DNA of 48,535 nucleotides, taken from Gemmataceae bacterium. GTDB taxonomy: Bacteria; Planctomycetota; Planctomycetia; Gemmatales; Gemmataceae. Positions 16,118 through 23,434 of the stretch are shown here, piece by piece (the first letter of the stretch is position 1; every line of letters begins with the position of its first letter). Below the pieces are notes generated by a model that worked only from the letters and a program-made list of their open reading frames with translations, did not search any database and was not told where the DNA came from. Position numbers and translations under genes: made by a program. Location of the stretch: positions 1 to 48,535 of the forward strand of contig JALHPZ010000039.1 in the NCBI GenBank assembly GCA_022842245.1. Direction: 5' to 3'.

Positions 16118-17113
16118 ATGCGACCGAACGATCTCAAACAGGCCCTCGTGGCCCTCGTGCCCACGGGGCGGCCCGTCTACCTCTGGGGTCCGCCCGGCTG
16201 CGGCAAGAGCAGCGTCATCCGGCAGGTGGCCCAAAACCTCGACCTCGAACTCCTCGACGTCCGCGCCACCCTCCTCGACCCGGTGGACCTCCGCGGGCTG
16301 CCGACCGTCGCGGACGGCGCGGCCGCCTGGTGCCCGCCGGCGTTCCTGCCCCGTGACGGACGCGGGCTGCTGTTCCTCGACGAACTCGCCCAGGCGCCGC
16401 CGTCGGTCCAGGCCGCCTGCCTGCAACTCGTGCTCGACCGCCGGCTCGGGGAGTACGTCCTCCCCGACGGCTGGTCCGTCGTCGCGGCCTCCAATCGCGC
16501 CGAGGACCGGGCCGGCACCCACCGGCTGATCTCGCCCCTGCTCAACCGGTTCGTGCACCTCGATCTCGACGTCTCGGCCGACGACTGGCAGGCCTGGGCC
16601 GTGACGGCGAACGTCGCTCCGGAGGTGCGGGCGTTCCTGCGCTTCCGGCCGGGCCTGCTCTTCCAGTTCGAACCGGCCGGCCACCCCCGCGCCTTCCCGA
16701 CGCCCCGGTCGTGGCAGTTCGTCTCGGACGTGCTGGCGGCGACACCGGAGGCGTTGCTGCACCGGGTGGCGGCCGGCTGCGTGGGCGACGGTCCGGCGGC
16801 CGAGTTCGCCGGGTTCCTGCGGCTGTACCGCGAACTCCCCGACGTGGGCCAGGCGCTGGCCCAGCCGGAGACGACGCCGGTGCCCCGGGAACCGGCCGTG
16901 CTCTACGCCCTGGTCGGGGCGCTGGTCGAGACCTGCCGGCAGGACGAGGCGCCGCTGGCCCGGTTCGTGACCTACGCGCTCCGCCTGCCCGACGAGTTCG
17001 CCCTGCTCGCGTTGCGGGATGCGCTCGCCATCAACCCGAAGCTCGTGGCGCTGCCCACGGTCCAGCAGTGGATCGCCGGAGCCCGCGCCAAGGGACTGTT
17101 CCTCGCGGCGTGA
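16118..17113 (+). CDS. MoxR-family AAA+ ATPase
   Basis: A 331-aa protein. ATG at 16118 follows CTGGAG by eight bases. Walker A GPPGCGKSS is at residues 24-32, and Walker B LLFLDELAQAPPSVQ has Asp88/Glu89. A sensor-type segment WSVVAASNRAEDRAG and an arginine-containing LISPLLNRFVHLDLD follow, all standard for MoxR ATPases. These act as chaperone-like remodelling ATPases, usually with a vWA-domain partner. That partner is present two genes downstream (18108-19367). It is the first gene of an eight-gene plus-strand operon. The DNA is very GC-rich with strong third-position bias. Confidence 0.9.
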   Translation: MRPNDLKQALVALVPTGRPVYLWGPPGCGKSSVIRQVAQNLDLELLDVRATLLDPVDLRGLPTVADGAAAWCPPAFLPRDGRGLLFLDELAQAPPSVQAACLQLVLDRRLGEYVLPDGWSVVAASNRAEDRAGTHRLISPLLNRFVHLDLDVSADDWQAWAVTANVAPEVRAFLRFRPGLLFQFEPAGHPRAFPTPRSWQFVSDVLAATPEALLHRVAAGCVGDGPAAEFAGFLRLYRELPDVGQALAQPETTPVPREPAVLYALVGALVETCRQDEAPLARFVTYALRLPDEFALLALRDALAINPKLVALPTVQQWIAGARAKGLFLAA

Positions 17114-17119
17114 TCGTTT

Positions 17120-17160
17120 CACTCCGCACTCCGAACTCCGCACTCCGCATTCCGCACTCT
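17120..17160 (+). repeat. Short degenerate ACTCCGCAC tandem repeat
   Basis: Four to five imperfect copies of an ~9-base unit (ACTCCGCAC / ACTCCGAACTCCG) fill the gap between moxR and the next gene, ending about 20 bases before its ribosome binding site. I see no folding potential. It may be a microsatellite or a copy of a dispersed repeat. Confidence 0.6.
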
Positions 17161-17193
17161 CTTTCACCCTTTCTTCCTCTTGGAGGTTCTTTC

Positions 17194-18063
17194 ATGATCG
17201 AGTCTCATTTCGACATCGGCGGGGCCGTGGTCTTCTGGACCGCCGCCGAGTTCACCGACCGCGCCCGGCTCGACGCCGGGTTCCGGGCCCTGGGTCTGGA
17301 GAAGTTCGTCCCCGAGCCCCGGCCGGAGGCCGGCATCCTCCGCGATGCCCTCGAAGACGTCTTCGGCGGCTCGCGGATCCTGGTGCGGCCGCTGGCCGAC
17401 CGGGACGGGTTCGCCGTCGTGCAGGAGGATCGGGGCCAGGCGGACAACGCCTACGCCACGGTGCTCGTCGCCCGCGTGGCGGGCACGAACCCGGTCCGCT
17501 TCGACTTCCAGCCGCAGGCGAGCTGCGTCGGCCTCGTCGAGGAGTCGTACCACCGGCACGCCGAGCGGATCCCGGCGGCGCAGCTCTCGGCCTCGCTCGT
17601 GAAGGTCGTGGAGAGTCTGGGCGGCACGCGGCTGCGTCCCACGGGGGCGGTCTACTGGGTGCCCGGCCCGCGGCTCGACGAGTGGCAGGCGGTGGCCCGG
17701 GCCGTGGAGGCGGCCGCCGACCGGAAGCCGAGCGCGGTGTATCTCCTGCGGCACCGCTTCGACGGCGAGTCGGTGCGGGCGGTCCGGGACGCGGTCGTCG
17801 CCGAGGTGCGGGGCGAAGCGAGGCGGATCCGCGACGAGGTGGAGTCGGGCGAACTCGGCCCCCGGGCGCTCGAGACCCGTCAGGCCCAGTCGCGTGAGTT
17901 GCGGGAGAAGGTGTCGCTCTACGAGGACCTGCTGAACGTGGGCCTCGCGGATCTGCACCGGTCGGTGGACGCCGCCGACCAGGCCGCGGCCACGGCGGCC
18001 CTCCTGCTCGGCGCGAGCGCCACGAACTCGCATCGTTCTTCGCCTTCGCTCGTCGCCTGCTGA
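17194..18063 (+). CDS. Uncharacterised protein between MoxR and vWA-like genes
   Basis: A 289-aa protein starting MIESHFDIGGAVVFWTAAEF, with GGAGG seven bases before the ATG. There is no signal peptide or membrane segment. The N-terminal half is alpha/beta with aromatic strands (RFDFQPQASCVGLVEESYHR). GAVYWVPGPRLDEWQAVARA lies near residues 145-170. The C-terminal third is long charged helices, likely coiled coil (RGEARRIRDEVESG; QSRELREKVSLYEDLL). I do not recognise the family. Its place between a MoxR ATPase and its presumed vWA-like partner suggests a third component of that complex, comparable to the variable middle gene of MoxR-vWA ternary systems. Confidence 0.75.
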   Translation: MIESHFDIGGAVVFWTAAEFTDRARLDAGFRALGLEKFVPEPRPEAGILRDALEDVFGGSRILVRPLADRDGFAVVQEDRGQADNAYATVLVARVAGTNPVRFDFQPQASCVGLVEESYHRHAERIPAAQLSASLVKVVESLGGTRLRPTGAVYWVPGPRLDEWQAVARAVEAAADRKPSAVYLLRHRFDGESVRAVRDAVVAEVRGEARRIRDEVESGELGPRALETRQAQSRELREKVSLYEDLLNVGLADLHRSVDAADQAAATAALLLGASATNSHRSSPSLVAC

Positions 18064-18107
18064 TTCTCCTCGTTTTCTCTCAATCCCATTTCCATTGGAG
18101 GTGTCCC

Positions 18108-19367
18108 ATGTCGCAGGAGCGGCGGTCGGACCCGTACGCGCTCATCGAGCGGGAGGCGGCCCGGCAGGCTCTCACCGAGCGGTCGGCCCGGGTGTTGGCC
18201 GCGGCCCGGGGCCGGTTGGTGCTGGGCCGGGACGCGAAGAGCGCCTTCTTCGCGACCCTGGCCCTGCGCCTGGTGCCCGCGGTCGACTGGTCGTGCGGGA
18301 CGATGGCCACCGACGGCCGCGTGCTCGCCTACTCGCCGGAGTTCGTCGCGGGTCTCGCCCCGGACGAACTGCTCGGCGTGCTCGTCCACGAGGTGATGCA
18401 CAATGCGCTGGCGCATCCGTCGCGTCGGGGCAGCCGGGATCCGGAGACCTGGAACCTGGCCTGCGACCTGGCGGTGAACCCGCTGTTGCTGGAGGCGGGG
18501 TTCGCGTTGCCGGCCGGCCGGGTGGTGCCGGGCGAGGGATCGCACGCGCACCTGCCGCCCGGGAAGTCGGCCGAGGAGTACTACGCCCTGCTCGGTTCGC
18601 CGAACCCCGGAGCGGACGTAGCCAGCCAACCGTCCGATTCTTCAACCCCAACGAAGGAGACCGACCAGCCAGAGACCAACAACGATCCCGGCGGCTGCGG
18701 CGGGGTTCGCGATCCGGCCGGTCCGGCGGAGTCGCGGGAGCGGGAGTCCGCGTGGCAGGCGGCGGTGGCGCAGGCGGAGCGGGCGGCGACGGGTCGCGGG
18801 GACCTCCCCGGCGGCCTGCGCCGCGCCGTCGAGTCGGTGCTCCGGCCCGCGGCCGACTGGCGCAGCCTGCTCCGCGAATTCCTGAGTTCACTCGCGAAGA
18901 ACGACTACTCCTGGACGCGGCCGAACCGCCGGTTCGTCGCCCGAGGGCTGTACCTGCCCGGCCTCCACTCCGAGGAACTCGGCTCGGTGCTGATCGCGGT
19001 CGATACCTCCGGTTCGATCGATGAAGCGCAGTTGGCCGCCTTCGCGTCGGAGGTGAACGCGATCCTCGACGCCTTCGACTGCGCCGTGACGGTGCTCTAC
19101 CACGACACGACGATCCAGGGGGTGCAGGCCTGGCGGTCGACGGACGGCCCGCTCGTCCTCGACCCGGTCGGGGGCGGCGGCACCTCGCACCGGTGCGTCT
19201 TCGACTGGCTGGCGCAGTCGGACGAACCGTTCGCCTGCGTCGTCTGCCTGACCGACCTGGAAACGCGCTTCCCGGATCAAGTGCCGGACGTCCCCGTGCT
19301 CTGGGCCGTCCTCGGCGACAGCGACAAGCAACCCCCCTTCGGCCGACGCATCCGCGTCGGACCGTGA
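18108..19367 (+). CDS. HExxH metallopeptidase-like / vWA-like protein (DUF2201 type)
   Basis: A 419-aa protein, ATG preceded by TTGGAGGTG. The N-terminal domain has a zinc-peptidase motif, HEVMHNALAHPSRRG (His94 onward), followed by WNLACDLAVNPLLLEAG with a candidate third ligand, as in the DUF2201 N-terminal family. A low-complexity linker rich in Ser/Pro/Thr/Glu spans residues ~165-215. The C-terminal vWA-like domain starts near residue 290 with LIAVDTSGSIDEAQLAAF, giving a MIDAS-type DxSxS from Asp299, and includes VGGGGTSHRCVFDWL and VVCLTDLETRFPD. MoxR ATPases typically remodel such vWA partners; here the partner also carries a possible protease. Activity is inferred. Confidence 0.85.
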   Translation: MSQERRSDPYALIEREAARQALTERSARVLAAARGRLVLGRDAKSAFFATLALRLVPAVDWSCGTMATDGRVLAYSPEFVAGLAPDELLGVLVHEVMHNALAHPSRRGSRDPETWNLACDLAVNPLLLEAGFALPAGRVVPGEGSHAHLPPGKSAEEYYALLGSPNPGADVASQPSDSSTPTKETDQPETNNDPGGCGGVRDPAGPAESRERESAWQAAVAQAERAATGRGDLPGGLRRAVESVLRPAADWRSLLREFLSSLAKNDYSWTRPNRRFVARGLYLPGLHSEELGSVLIAVDTSGSIDEAQLAAFASEVNAILDAFDCAVTVLYHDTTIQGVQAWRSTDGPLVLDPVGGGGTSHRCVFDWLAQSDEPFACVVCLTDLETRFPDQVPDVPVLWAVLGDSDKQPPFGRRIRVGP

Positions 19368-19380
19368 CCCTTCCCGTTCC

Positions 19381-19416
19381 CGTCCCGCGGCCCGGCCCTT
19401 CGGTCGGGCCGCGTCC
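19381..19416 (+). repeat. 36-base hairpin repeat, copy 1
   Basis: A 36-base sequence that recurs base for base at 19783-19818. Its core (19386-19413) folds into an ~11-bp stem, CGCGGCCCGGC against GTCGGGCCGCG with one G-T pair, and a CCTTCG loop. It sits in the gap between the vWA-like gene and the next small gene, about 20 bases before that start codon. Confidence 0.8.
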
Positions 19417-19437
19417 GTTTCCCTTCGGGAGAGCCGC

Positions 19438-19764
19438 ATGATTTCACTCGCCCTGTTCGAAATGCTGCCCGAGACGCCGACGACTGCGGACGCCACCGCG
19501 TTCCTCGAGTCGGCCTTCCGGGCCGTCGGGATCGGCTTCCACCCCGACACCTCGTTCCACGACTACGTCGACCCCGCCACCGGTGCGAGGTTGTTCCGCG
19601 ACGATGACGCGGACCTTCTCGACCGGGACCTCGCGCAGGCGGTCGCCCTGCAGGATTGCGAACCCGAAGACGCCGCCGACCTCTGCCTCCGGCTCGCCCG
19701 GGACTGGTACGCCCGGAACCGGGGCGACGACGATTGTCAGCCACCGGACGCCATCCTCGGCTGA
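19438..19764 (+). CDS. Small acidic hypothetical protein (108 aa)
   Basis: Starts MISLALFEMLPETPTTADAT, with GGGAGAG upstream. It is acidic throughout (FRDDDADLLDRDLAQAV; NRGDDDCQPPDAILG) and probably alpha-helical, with no membrane segment. I do not recognise the family. It sits between two copies of the 36-base hairpin repeat, so it may have its own transcript or translation-level control. Codon use matches the neighbours. Likely a real gene of the MoxR operon, function unknown. Confidence 0.7.
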   Translation: MISLALFEMLPETPTTADATAFLESAFRAVGIGFHPDTSFHDYVDPATGARLFRDDDADLLDRDLAQAVALQDCEPEDAADLCLRLARDWYARNRGDDDCQPPDAILG

Positions 19765-19782
19765 CCCGCCGCATGCCCACAC

Positions 19783-19818
19783 CGTCCCGCGGCCCGGCCC
19801 TTCGGTCGGGCCGCGTCC
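19783..19818 (+). repeat. 36-base hairpin repeat, copy 2
   Basis: Identical to 19381-19416, with the stem-loop core at 19788-19815. It lies in the gap before the 65-aa gene, about 24 bases from its start codon. Perfect identity over 36 bases, including the loop, is more than chance in GC-rich DNA and suggests recent duplication or a selected element. Confidence 0.8.
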
Positions 19819-19841
19819 TTTGCTCCCTCCTGGAGATCCCC

Positions 19842-20039
19842 ATGCCCGACGATCGCGTCCTGCTCGACGCGTGGCACCTGCAACTGTTCGTCGCGTCCAG
19901 CGAACCCGACGCCGCGGTCGACGCGGCCCGCCGCACGCTCGACCGCCGGAGTTTTCAACGCCGGCTCCGGCGGGCGGTCCGCCGCCTGCTGCACCGCCAC
20001 CCGTCCCTCGCCCGACTGTCCGTCACCCTCACTCGCTAA
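19842..20039 (+). CDS. Small basic hypothetical protein (65 aa)
   Basis: Starts MPDDRVLLDAWHLQLFVASS, with CTGGAG seven bases before the ATG. The C-terminal half is strongly Arg-rich and helical (RRSFQRRLRRAVRRLLHRHP) and could bind nucleic acid or a membrane surface. The stop is only 12 bases before the next gene, so translation is probably coupled. Family unknown. Confidence 0.65.
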   Translation: MPDDRVLLDAWHLQLFVASSEPDAAVDAARRTLDRRSFQRRLRRAVRRLLHRHPSLARLSVTLTR

Positions 20040-20051
20040 CCCGGAGACCCC

Positions 20052-21512
20052 ATGTTCACGCTTCCGCGCGAGGCCCTGCGCACCGTCCGGGCCGTGGCCC
20101 GGCGGTGCCAGCCCGGTCGCCCGTCCGGACTGGCGCCGCCCGTCCGGATCGCCGCCGACGGGACCACGATCACCCTGACCGTGGCGTTCCCCGAGGCCGC
20201 CGTCGCCCTCGCGATCCCCGCCGCCGACAACCCGGGTGGAATCGCTTCGCTCGTCGTGCCGATGGCGCTCGTCGAGGCGGTGGAAGGTGCCGATTCGGAT
20301 CCGGTCGGACTGCACCCGTCCGAGAAGGGAGCCAAGGCGGGAGCCGCGAAGGAAGCCTCGGCGGTCACCGCCCGGTGGACCGACCGGGGGCTGCCCCGCG
20401 AGCGGACCTTCGACCCCGTCCGGCCGGAGGAGCGGCCCGACCCGCCGCCGCTCCCGGCATCCTGGACGACGGTGCCGGAGACGGTCCTCGAAGCGCTGCA
20501 CGAGGCGGGGCGGATCGCCGCCCGGGACACTGGCGGCCGCTTCGCCTTCCACCGCGTCCAGGTCCGACGCGACCGGATCGTCGCCACCGACTCCCGGCAG
20601 GTCCTCGTCCAGGCCGGCTTCGCCCTGCCCGTTCCGGCGAAGGCGAGCCTGCTCGTCCCGGCGATCCCGGTCTTCGGCTCGAAGGAGTTCCGCCGCCGGA
20701 CGGCGTCGGTCCCGGTGCAACTCGGCGTCACCGCCACGCACCTGGCGGTCCGCGCCGGCCCCTGGACGGTCTGGTTGCAACGCGACGCGACCGGGAAGTA
20801 CCCCGACGTCGACGACGTGTTCCCGAAGGGCCACCATCCGGCCGTCGCGACGATCAGCGAGTCCGACGCCGCGCATCTCCTCGACGCGCTGCCGACCCTG
20901 CCCGGGCACGCCGACGAGAACGCACCCGTCACCCTCGACCTCGACGCGCGTCGCGTTGCGCGTGGCGTCGCGGGTGGCGTCGCCGTCCGCGCGAAGGGGG
21001 ACGACGACCCCGCCGCCACCGAGTTCACGCTCGCCGGTTCCGCGGCCGACGGACCGCCGGTCCGCTACGCCCTCGACCGGCGGTCCCTCGTCCGGGCGCT
21101 GTCGCTCGGCTTCCGGATCTTCCGGTTCGCCGCCGCCGACCGGCCCTACGTTTCGATCGACGGCGACCGGACCTGGCTCGCCGCCGGACTGCACCCTTCG
21201 GCCGCGCTCCCGCCGGCCACCAACCGTTCCCCGACTGCCGGCATTGCGCCGGTGGTCCCCGTTCGCCCTCACTGTTCCTCCCCGGAGAATCCCATGAAAA
21301 GTCTCAACGGCCCGCGGCCGGCCGGTCGGACCGAACCGGTCCCGACCGATGACCTCGACCTCCCCGCCGAGGCCGAGTCGCTCCGCCTCGCCCTCGTCGA
21401 CGTCGTCCAGAAGGCCGCCCGGCTCGTCGCGGCCCTCAAACACCAACGCAAGGAGAAGAAGGCCCTCACGCAGGTCTGGTCCTCGCTCAAGTCCCTCAAC
21501 CTCGGTTCCTGA
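20052..21512 (+). CDS. DnaN sliding-clamp-like protein with C-terminal extension
   Basis: A 486-aa protein; GGAG precedes the ATG. The central part resembles the DNA polymerase III beta clamp. VPETVLEALHEAGRIAARDT followed by RIVATDSRQVLVQAGF matches the domain-2 start and ATDGxRL region. VQLGVTATHLAVRAGPWTVW plus GKYPDVDDVFP matches the clamp segment ending GxFPDYxxVLP. The clamp-like part ends near residue 400. After a Pro/Ala-rich joint, the last 72 residues (from MKSLNGPRP) are a separate helical unit with a lysine-rich coiled coil (VAALKHQRKEKKALTQV). An in-frame ATG at 21294 has its own site (CCCCGGAGAATCCC), so this end may also be made separately. It is probably not the replicative clamp, given its operon context and divergence. 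Confidence 0.65.
   Translation: MFTLPREALRTVRAVARRCQPGRPSGLAPPVRIAADGTTITLTVAFPEAAVALAIPAADNPGGIASLVVPMALVEAVEGADSDPVGLHPSEKGAKAGAAKEASAVTARWTDRGLPRERTFDPVRPEERPDPPPLPASWTTVPETVLEALHEAGRIAARDTGGRFAFHRVQVRRDRIVATDSRQVLVQAGFALPVPAKASLLVPAIPVFGSKEFRRRTASVPVQLGVTATHLAVRAGPWTVWLQRDATGKYPDVDDVFPKGHHPAVATISESDAAHLLDALPTLPGHADENAPVTLDLDARRVARGVAGGVAVRAKGDDDPAATEFTLAGSAADGPPVRYALDRRSLVRALSLGFRIFRFAAADRPYVSIDGDRTWLAAGLHPSAALPPATNRSPTAGIAPVVPVRPHCSSPENPMKSLNGPRPAGRTEPVPTDDLDLPAEAESLRLALVDVVQKAARLVAALKHQRKEKKALTQVWSSLKSLNLGS
21294..21512 (+). CDS. Possible internal-start product: 72-aa coiled-coil protein
   Basis: The ATG at 21294 lies in frame inside the clamp-like gene but has the same style of ribosome binding site as true starts in this operon (GGAG seven bases upstream). 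It encodes MKSLNGPRPAGRTEP and then a charged helix. The ~60 bases before it resemble the operon's intergenic spacers more than coding sequence. Either a once-separate gene was fused by loss of the upstream stop codon, or this is a genuine internal start. It is listed as an alternative product. Confidence 0.4.
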   Translation: MKSLNGPRPAGRTEPVPTDDLDLPAEAESLRLALVDVVQKAARLVAALKHQRKEKKALTQVWSSLKSLNLGS

Positions 21513-21519
21513 GGCCGAT

Positions 21520-22059
21520 ATGACCCGACTCGAATTCCTGGTGGACCGCCTGCGGCACCTGACCGACACGCTGGGCACCCTCCGCGAACGCGTTCGCGAG
21601 GCGGTGGCCACCGAACTCGGCAAGGCCGTCGGACTGGCGGTGCAGGACCTGCTCCACGCCTTCGCCCGCGGCCGGCCCGTCGTCCCGGACCCCGCGACCC
21701 GGACGTACTCCCGCGATTCCCGCTCCGCCCGCGACTGGGAGGAGGAACCCGACCCGTGGGACGAGGATGTCGCCGCGCGGCGACAAGCCGACGGATCCGC
21801 TGACTCCGACGAATCCGACGAGTCCGAAGCCGCGACTCCGCCGAACCGCTGGCCCGCCGCCGTGACCGTCGCGACCCGCGTCTGGTCCTGGTGGCGGACC
21901 CAGCGCGGACCGGCCTGGGTCGGTGTCGGCCTCGGCCTCGCCGCCGGGGCCGCCGCCTGGGCGGGCGGACCGCTGCTCACCGCCGGACTCGCCCTCGCCG
22001 GCACCACCCTCGACCTGCTCGCCACCGGCACCCCCGCGTCCGCCCTCCTCGGACCGTGA
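21520..22059 (+). CDS. Membrane-associated hypothetical protein (179 aa)
   Basis: Starts MTRLEFLVDRLRHLTDTLGT seven bases after the previous stop and lacks a clear ribosome binding site, suggesting coupled translation. The N-terminal ~60 residues are an amphipathic helix region. A charged, acidic middle follows (WEEEPDPWDEDVAARRQADG). The C-terminal ~45 residues are hydrophobic and Gly/Ala-rich (VGVGLGLAAGAAAWAGGPLL and on), forming one or two membrane segments. Family unknown. With the next gene it would tether the MoxR operon products to the membrane. Confidence 0.7.
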   Translation: MTRLEFLVDRLRHLTDTLGTLRERVREAVATELGKAVGLAVQDLLHAFARGRPVVPDPATRTYSRDSRSARDWEEEPDPWDEDVAARRQADGSADSDESDESEAATPPNRWPAAVTVATRVWSWWRTQRGPAWVGVGLGLAAGAAAWAGGPLLTAGLALAGTTLDLLATGTPASALLGP

Positions 22060-22240
22060 CGCGCGACGGCTTCGTCCCCGCTTCGATCGCACCGGCTCCG
22101 ACCGCGTTCCGACGACCCGCGCGGCGGGTCCCGGAACCGGTCGGACGGCGCGGCCCGATCGCGGCGACGCCGCCCCGATCCCGATCGTCCCGATCCCGAC
22201 CCCAACCCCAACCCTCTGCCAACTTCAACTGGAGACTTCC

Positions 22241-22846
22241 ATGTCCGTGCTCGCCGAACCGATGAACGGCCGCCCGCACCGCAAGCAGTTGAGCGATCAA
22301 CTCGACCGCCTCGACGGCATCATCGACTGCCTCGCCGACGGGTTGAACCAGGCCGTCGCCGACGCCGTCCGCGACGGCACCCAGGCCGCGATCCAGCACC
22401 TGATCCAAGAAACCCTCGCCAACCCCGATACCCTCGAACTCCTCCGCCGCACCCTCGCCGCGAACGCGGTGCCGTCCGTGCCGGTCCCGTCCCGCAAGGC
22501 GACGTTCCTGGCCCGCTGCAAGGCCGGCCTCGTTGCACTCAAGGACCGGGCGAAACGCGGCATCGTCGCCGGCTGCGCGCTCGCGAAGAAGGCCGTCGTC
22601 TCGGCGAAGGTGGCGATTTGCAAGACCGTCGCGAAGGCGAAGGGCGTCGTCTCGATGTGTCGGCTGGCGTGGCACCTCAAACGGGCCGCCCTCATCGGCG
22701 TCGCCGTCGGCGGGATCGTGGCCGCGGTGTCGCTGGTGTCGCACCCGGTCGCCACGGTCCTGAGCGGTGTCGGTGCCGCCGTCACCGCGATCACGGTACA
22801 GATGGCCCTCCACTGCCGGAAGGCCCTGCGGCAGTGGATGGCGTGA
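22241..22846 (+). CDS. Hypothetical membrane protein with Lys/Ala-rich helices (201 aa)
   Basis: Starts MSVLAEPMNGRPHRKQLSDQ, with GGAG ahead of the ATG. Residues ~20-75 are amphipathic helices. Residues ~85-145 alternate Lys/Arg with Ala/Val/Cys (CALAKKAVVSAKVAICKTVA). Near the C-terminus two hydrophobic stretches, AALIGVAVGGIVAAVSLVSH and VATVLSGVGAAVTAITVQMA, look like a membrane hairpin. It resembles the preceding gene in layout (soluble N-terminus, hydrophobic C-terminus). Last gene of the operon; function unknown. Confidence 0.7.
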   Translation: MSVLAEPMNGRPHRKQLSDQLDRLDGIIDCLADGLNQAVADAVRDGTQAAIQHLIQETLANPDTLELLRRTLAANAVPSVPVPSRKATFLARCKAGLVALKDRAKRGIVAGCALAKKAVVSAKVAICKTVAKAKGVVSMCRLAWHLKRAALIGVAVGGIVAAVSLVSHPVATVLSGVGAAVTAITVQMALHCRKALRQWMA

Positions 22847-23149
22847 ACATGGTGAAGTGAGAATCGACGGGATGGAATTCGACGCACGATACGATCGCTC
22901 GTGAACTCCGGCCGGTCGGTCTGCGGGTGAGCCCCGAGACCCGGCCCGGCGGAGTAACTCGGATGATCGGAACCTGCGATGTCCCGTCGTTCCCGGTGCA
23001 TACTCGCCGCCACGAACCTGTCCGATCCATGCCACGTTGGCCGTCACACCGCGGTCCCGTCCGGGAGATCCGGACGGGACCGCAGCGTGGCTTGCTTTTA
23101 GTCGTCAAACGCTTCCGGGCGAACGAACCAGACGGGCCGGAGCCGCGAT
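22847..23149. other. Intergenic region with one strong palindrome
   Basis: About 300 bases between the convergent MoxR operon and the Xre gene. Apart from the 14-bp-stem palindrome at 23051-23083 I see no gene. Reading frames here have no recognisable protein character. Confidence 0.5.
23051..23083. terminator. Perfect 14-bp stem palindrome between convergent genes
   Basis: GCGGTCCCGTCCGG (23051-23064) and CCGGACGGGACCGC (23070-23083) form a perfect stem around a 5-base loop. The plus-strand side continues into GCTTTTA about 10 bases later. It lies between the end of the MoxR operon and the end of the minus-strand xre gene, where a bidirectional terminator would be expected. Confidence 0.65.
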
Positions 23150-23389
23150 TCACGGCCTTTCCAGTTGCCGGAACAGTTCCGAAATCGGCACGTCCAGGGC
23201 CGCGGCCAGCCGCTCGATGTTGACGAGCGAAAGGTTGCGGGTCCCGCGCTCGACGTCGCTCAGGTATGTGCGGTGGATGCGGGCCTTCTCGGCCAGGTCC
23301 TCCTGCGTCAGCCCGAGCGCCTCGCGGCGGGCCTTGACCGCGAAGCCGAACCGTTCGCGGATGTCGGGCCGGCCGGTCTTTTTCCCCAT
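23150..23389 (-). CDS. Xre-family HTH transcriptional regulator (79 aa)
   Basis: A compact Cro/C1-type DNA-binding protein. After a basic N-terminus (MGKKTGRPDIRERFGFAVKA) comes the helix-turn-helix LTQEDLAEKARIHRTYLSDV with ERGTRNLSLVNIERLAAALD, the classic family pattern. Length is normal for a single-domain regulator. It is transcribed away from the membrane-GTPase operon that begins only 45 bases from its start, so a shared regulatory region and control of that operon are likely. No clear ribosome binding site precedes the ATG. Confidence 0.88.
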   Translation of the reverse strand: MGKKTGRPDIRERFGFAVKARREALGLTQEDLAEKARIHRTYLSDVERGTRNLSLVNIERLAAALDVPISELFRQLERP

Positions 23390-23434
23390 GCGCCGAGCAT
23401 GGCGGCGTGTAGACTATCCGTGTATCGACGATGA

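Noticed and set aside
17120..17160. CRISPR-like repeat
   Set aside because: Units are ~9 bases, degenerate and directly adjacent, with no spacers.
15995..17167. 390-residue minus-strand frame opposite moxR
   Set aside because: Antisense to a canonical MoxR ATPase. Its ECGVRSSECGVK start is just the translated ACTCCG repeat.
20052..21290. Housekeeping DnaN
   Set aside because: It lies in a MoxR operon rather than near dnaA/recF, the N-terminal third diverges strongly, and only domain-2-like segments match.
19737..22211. 824-residue minus-strand frame
   Set aside because: Very Arg/Gly/Asp-rich and antisense to five plausible plus-strand genes with ribosome binding sites. A GC-bias artefact.
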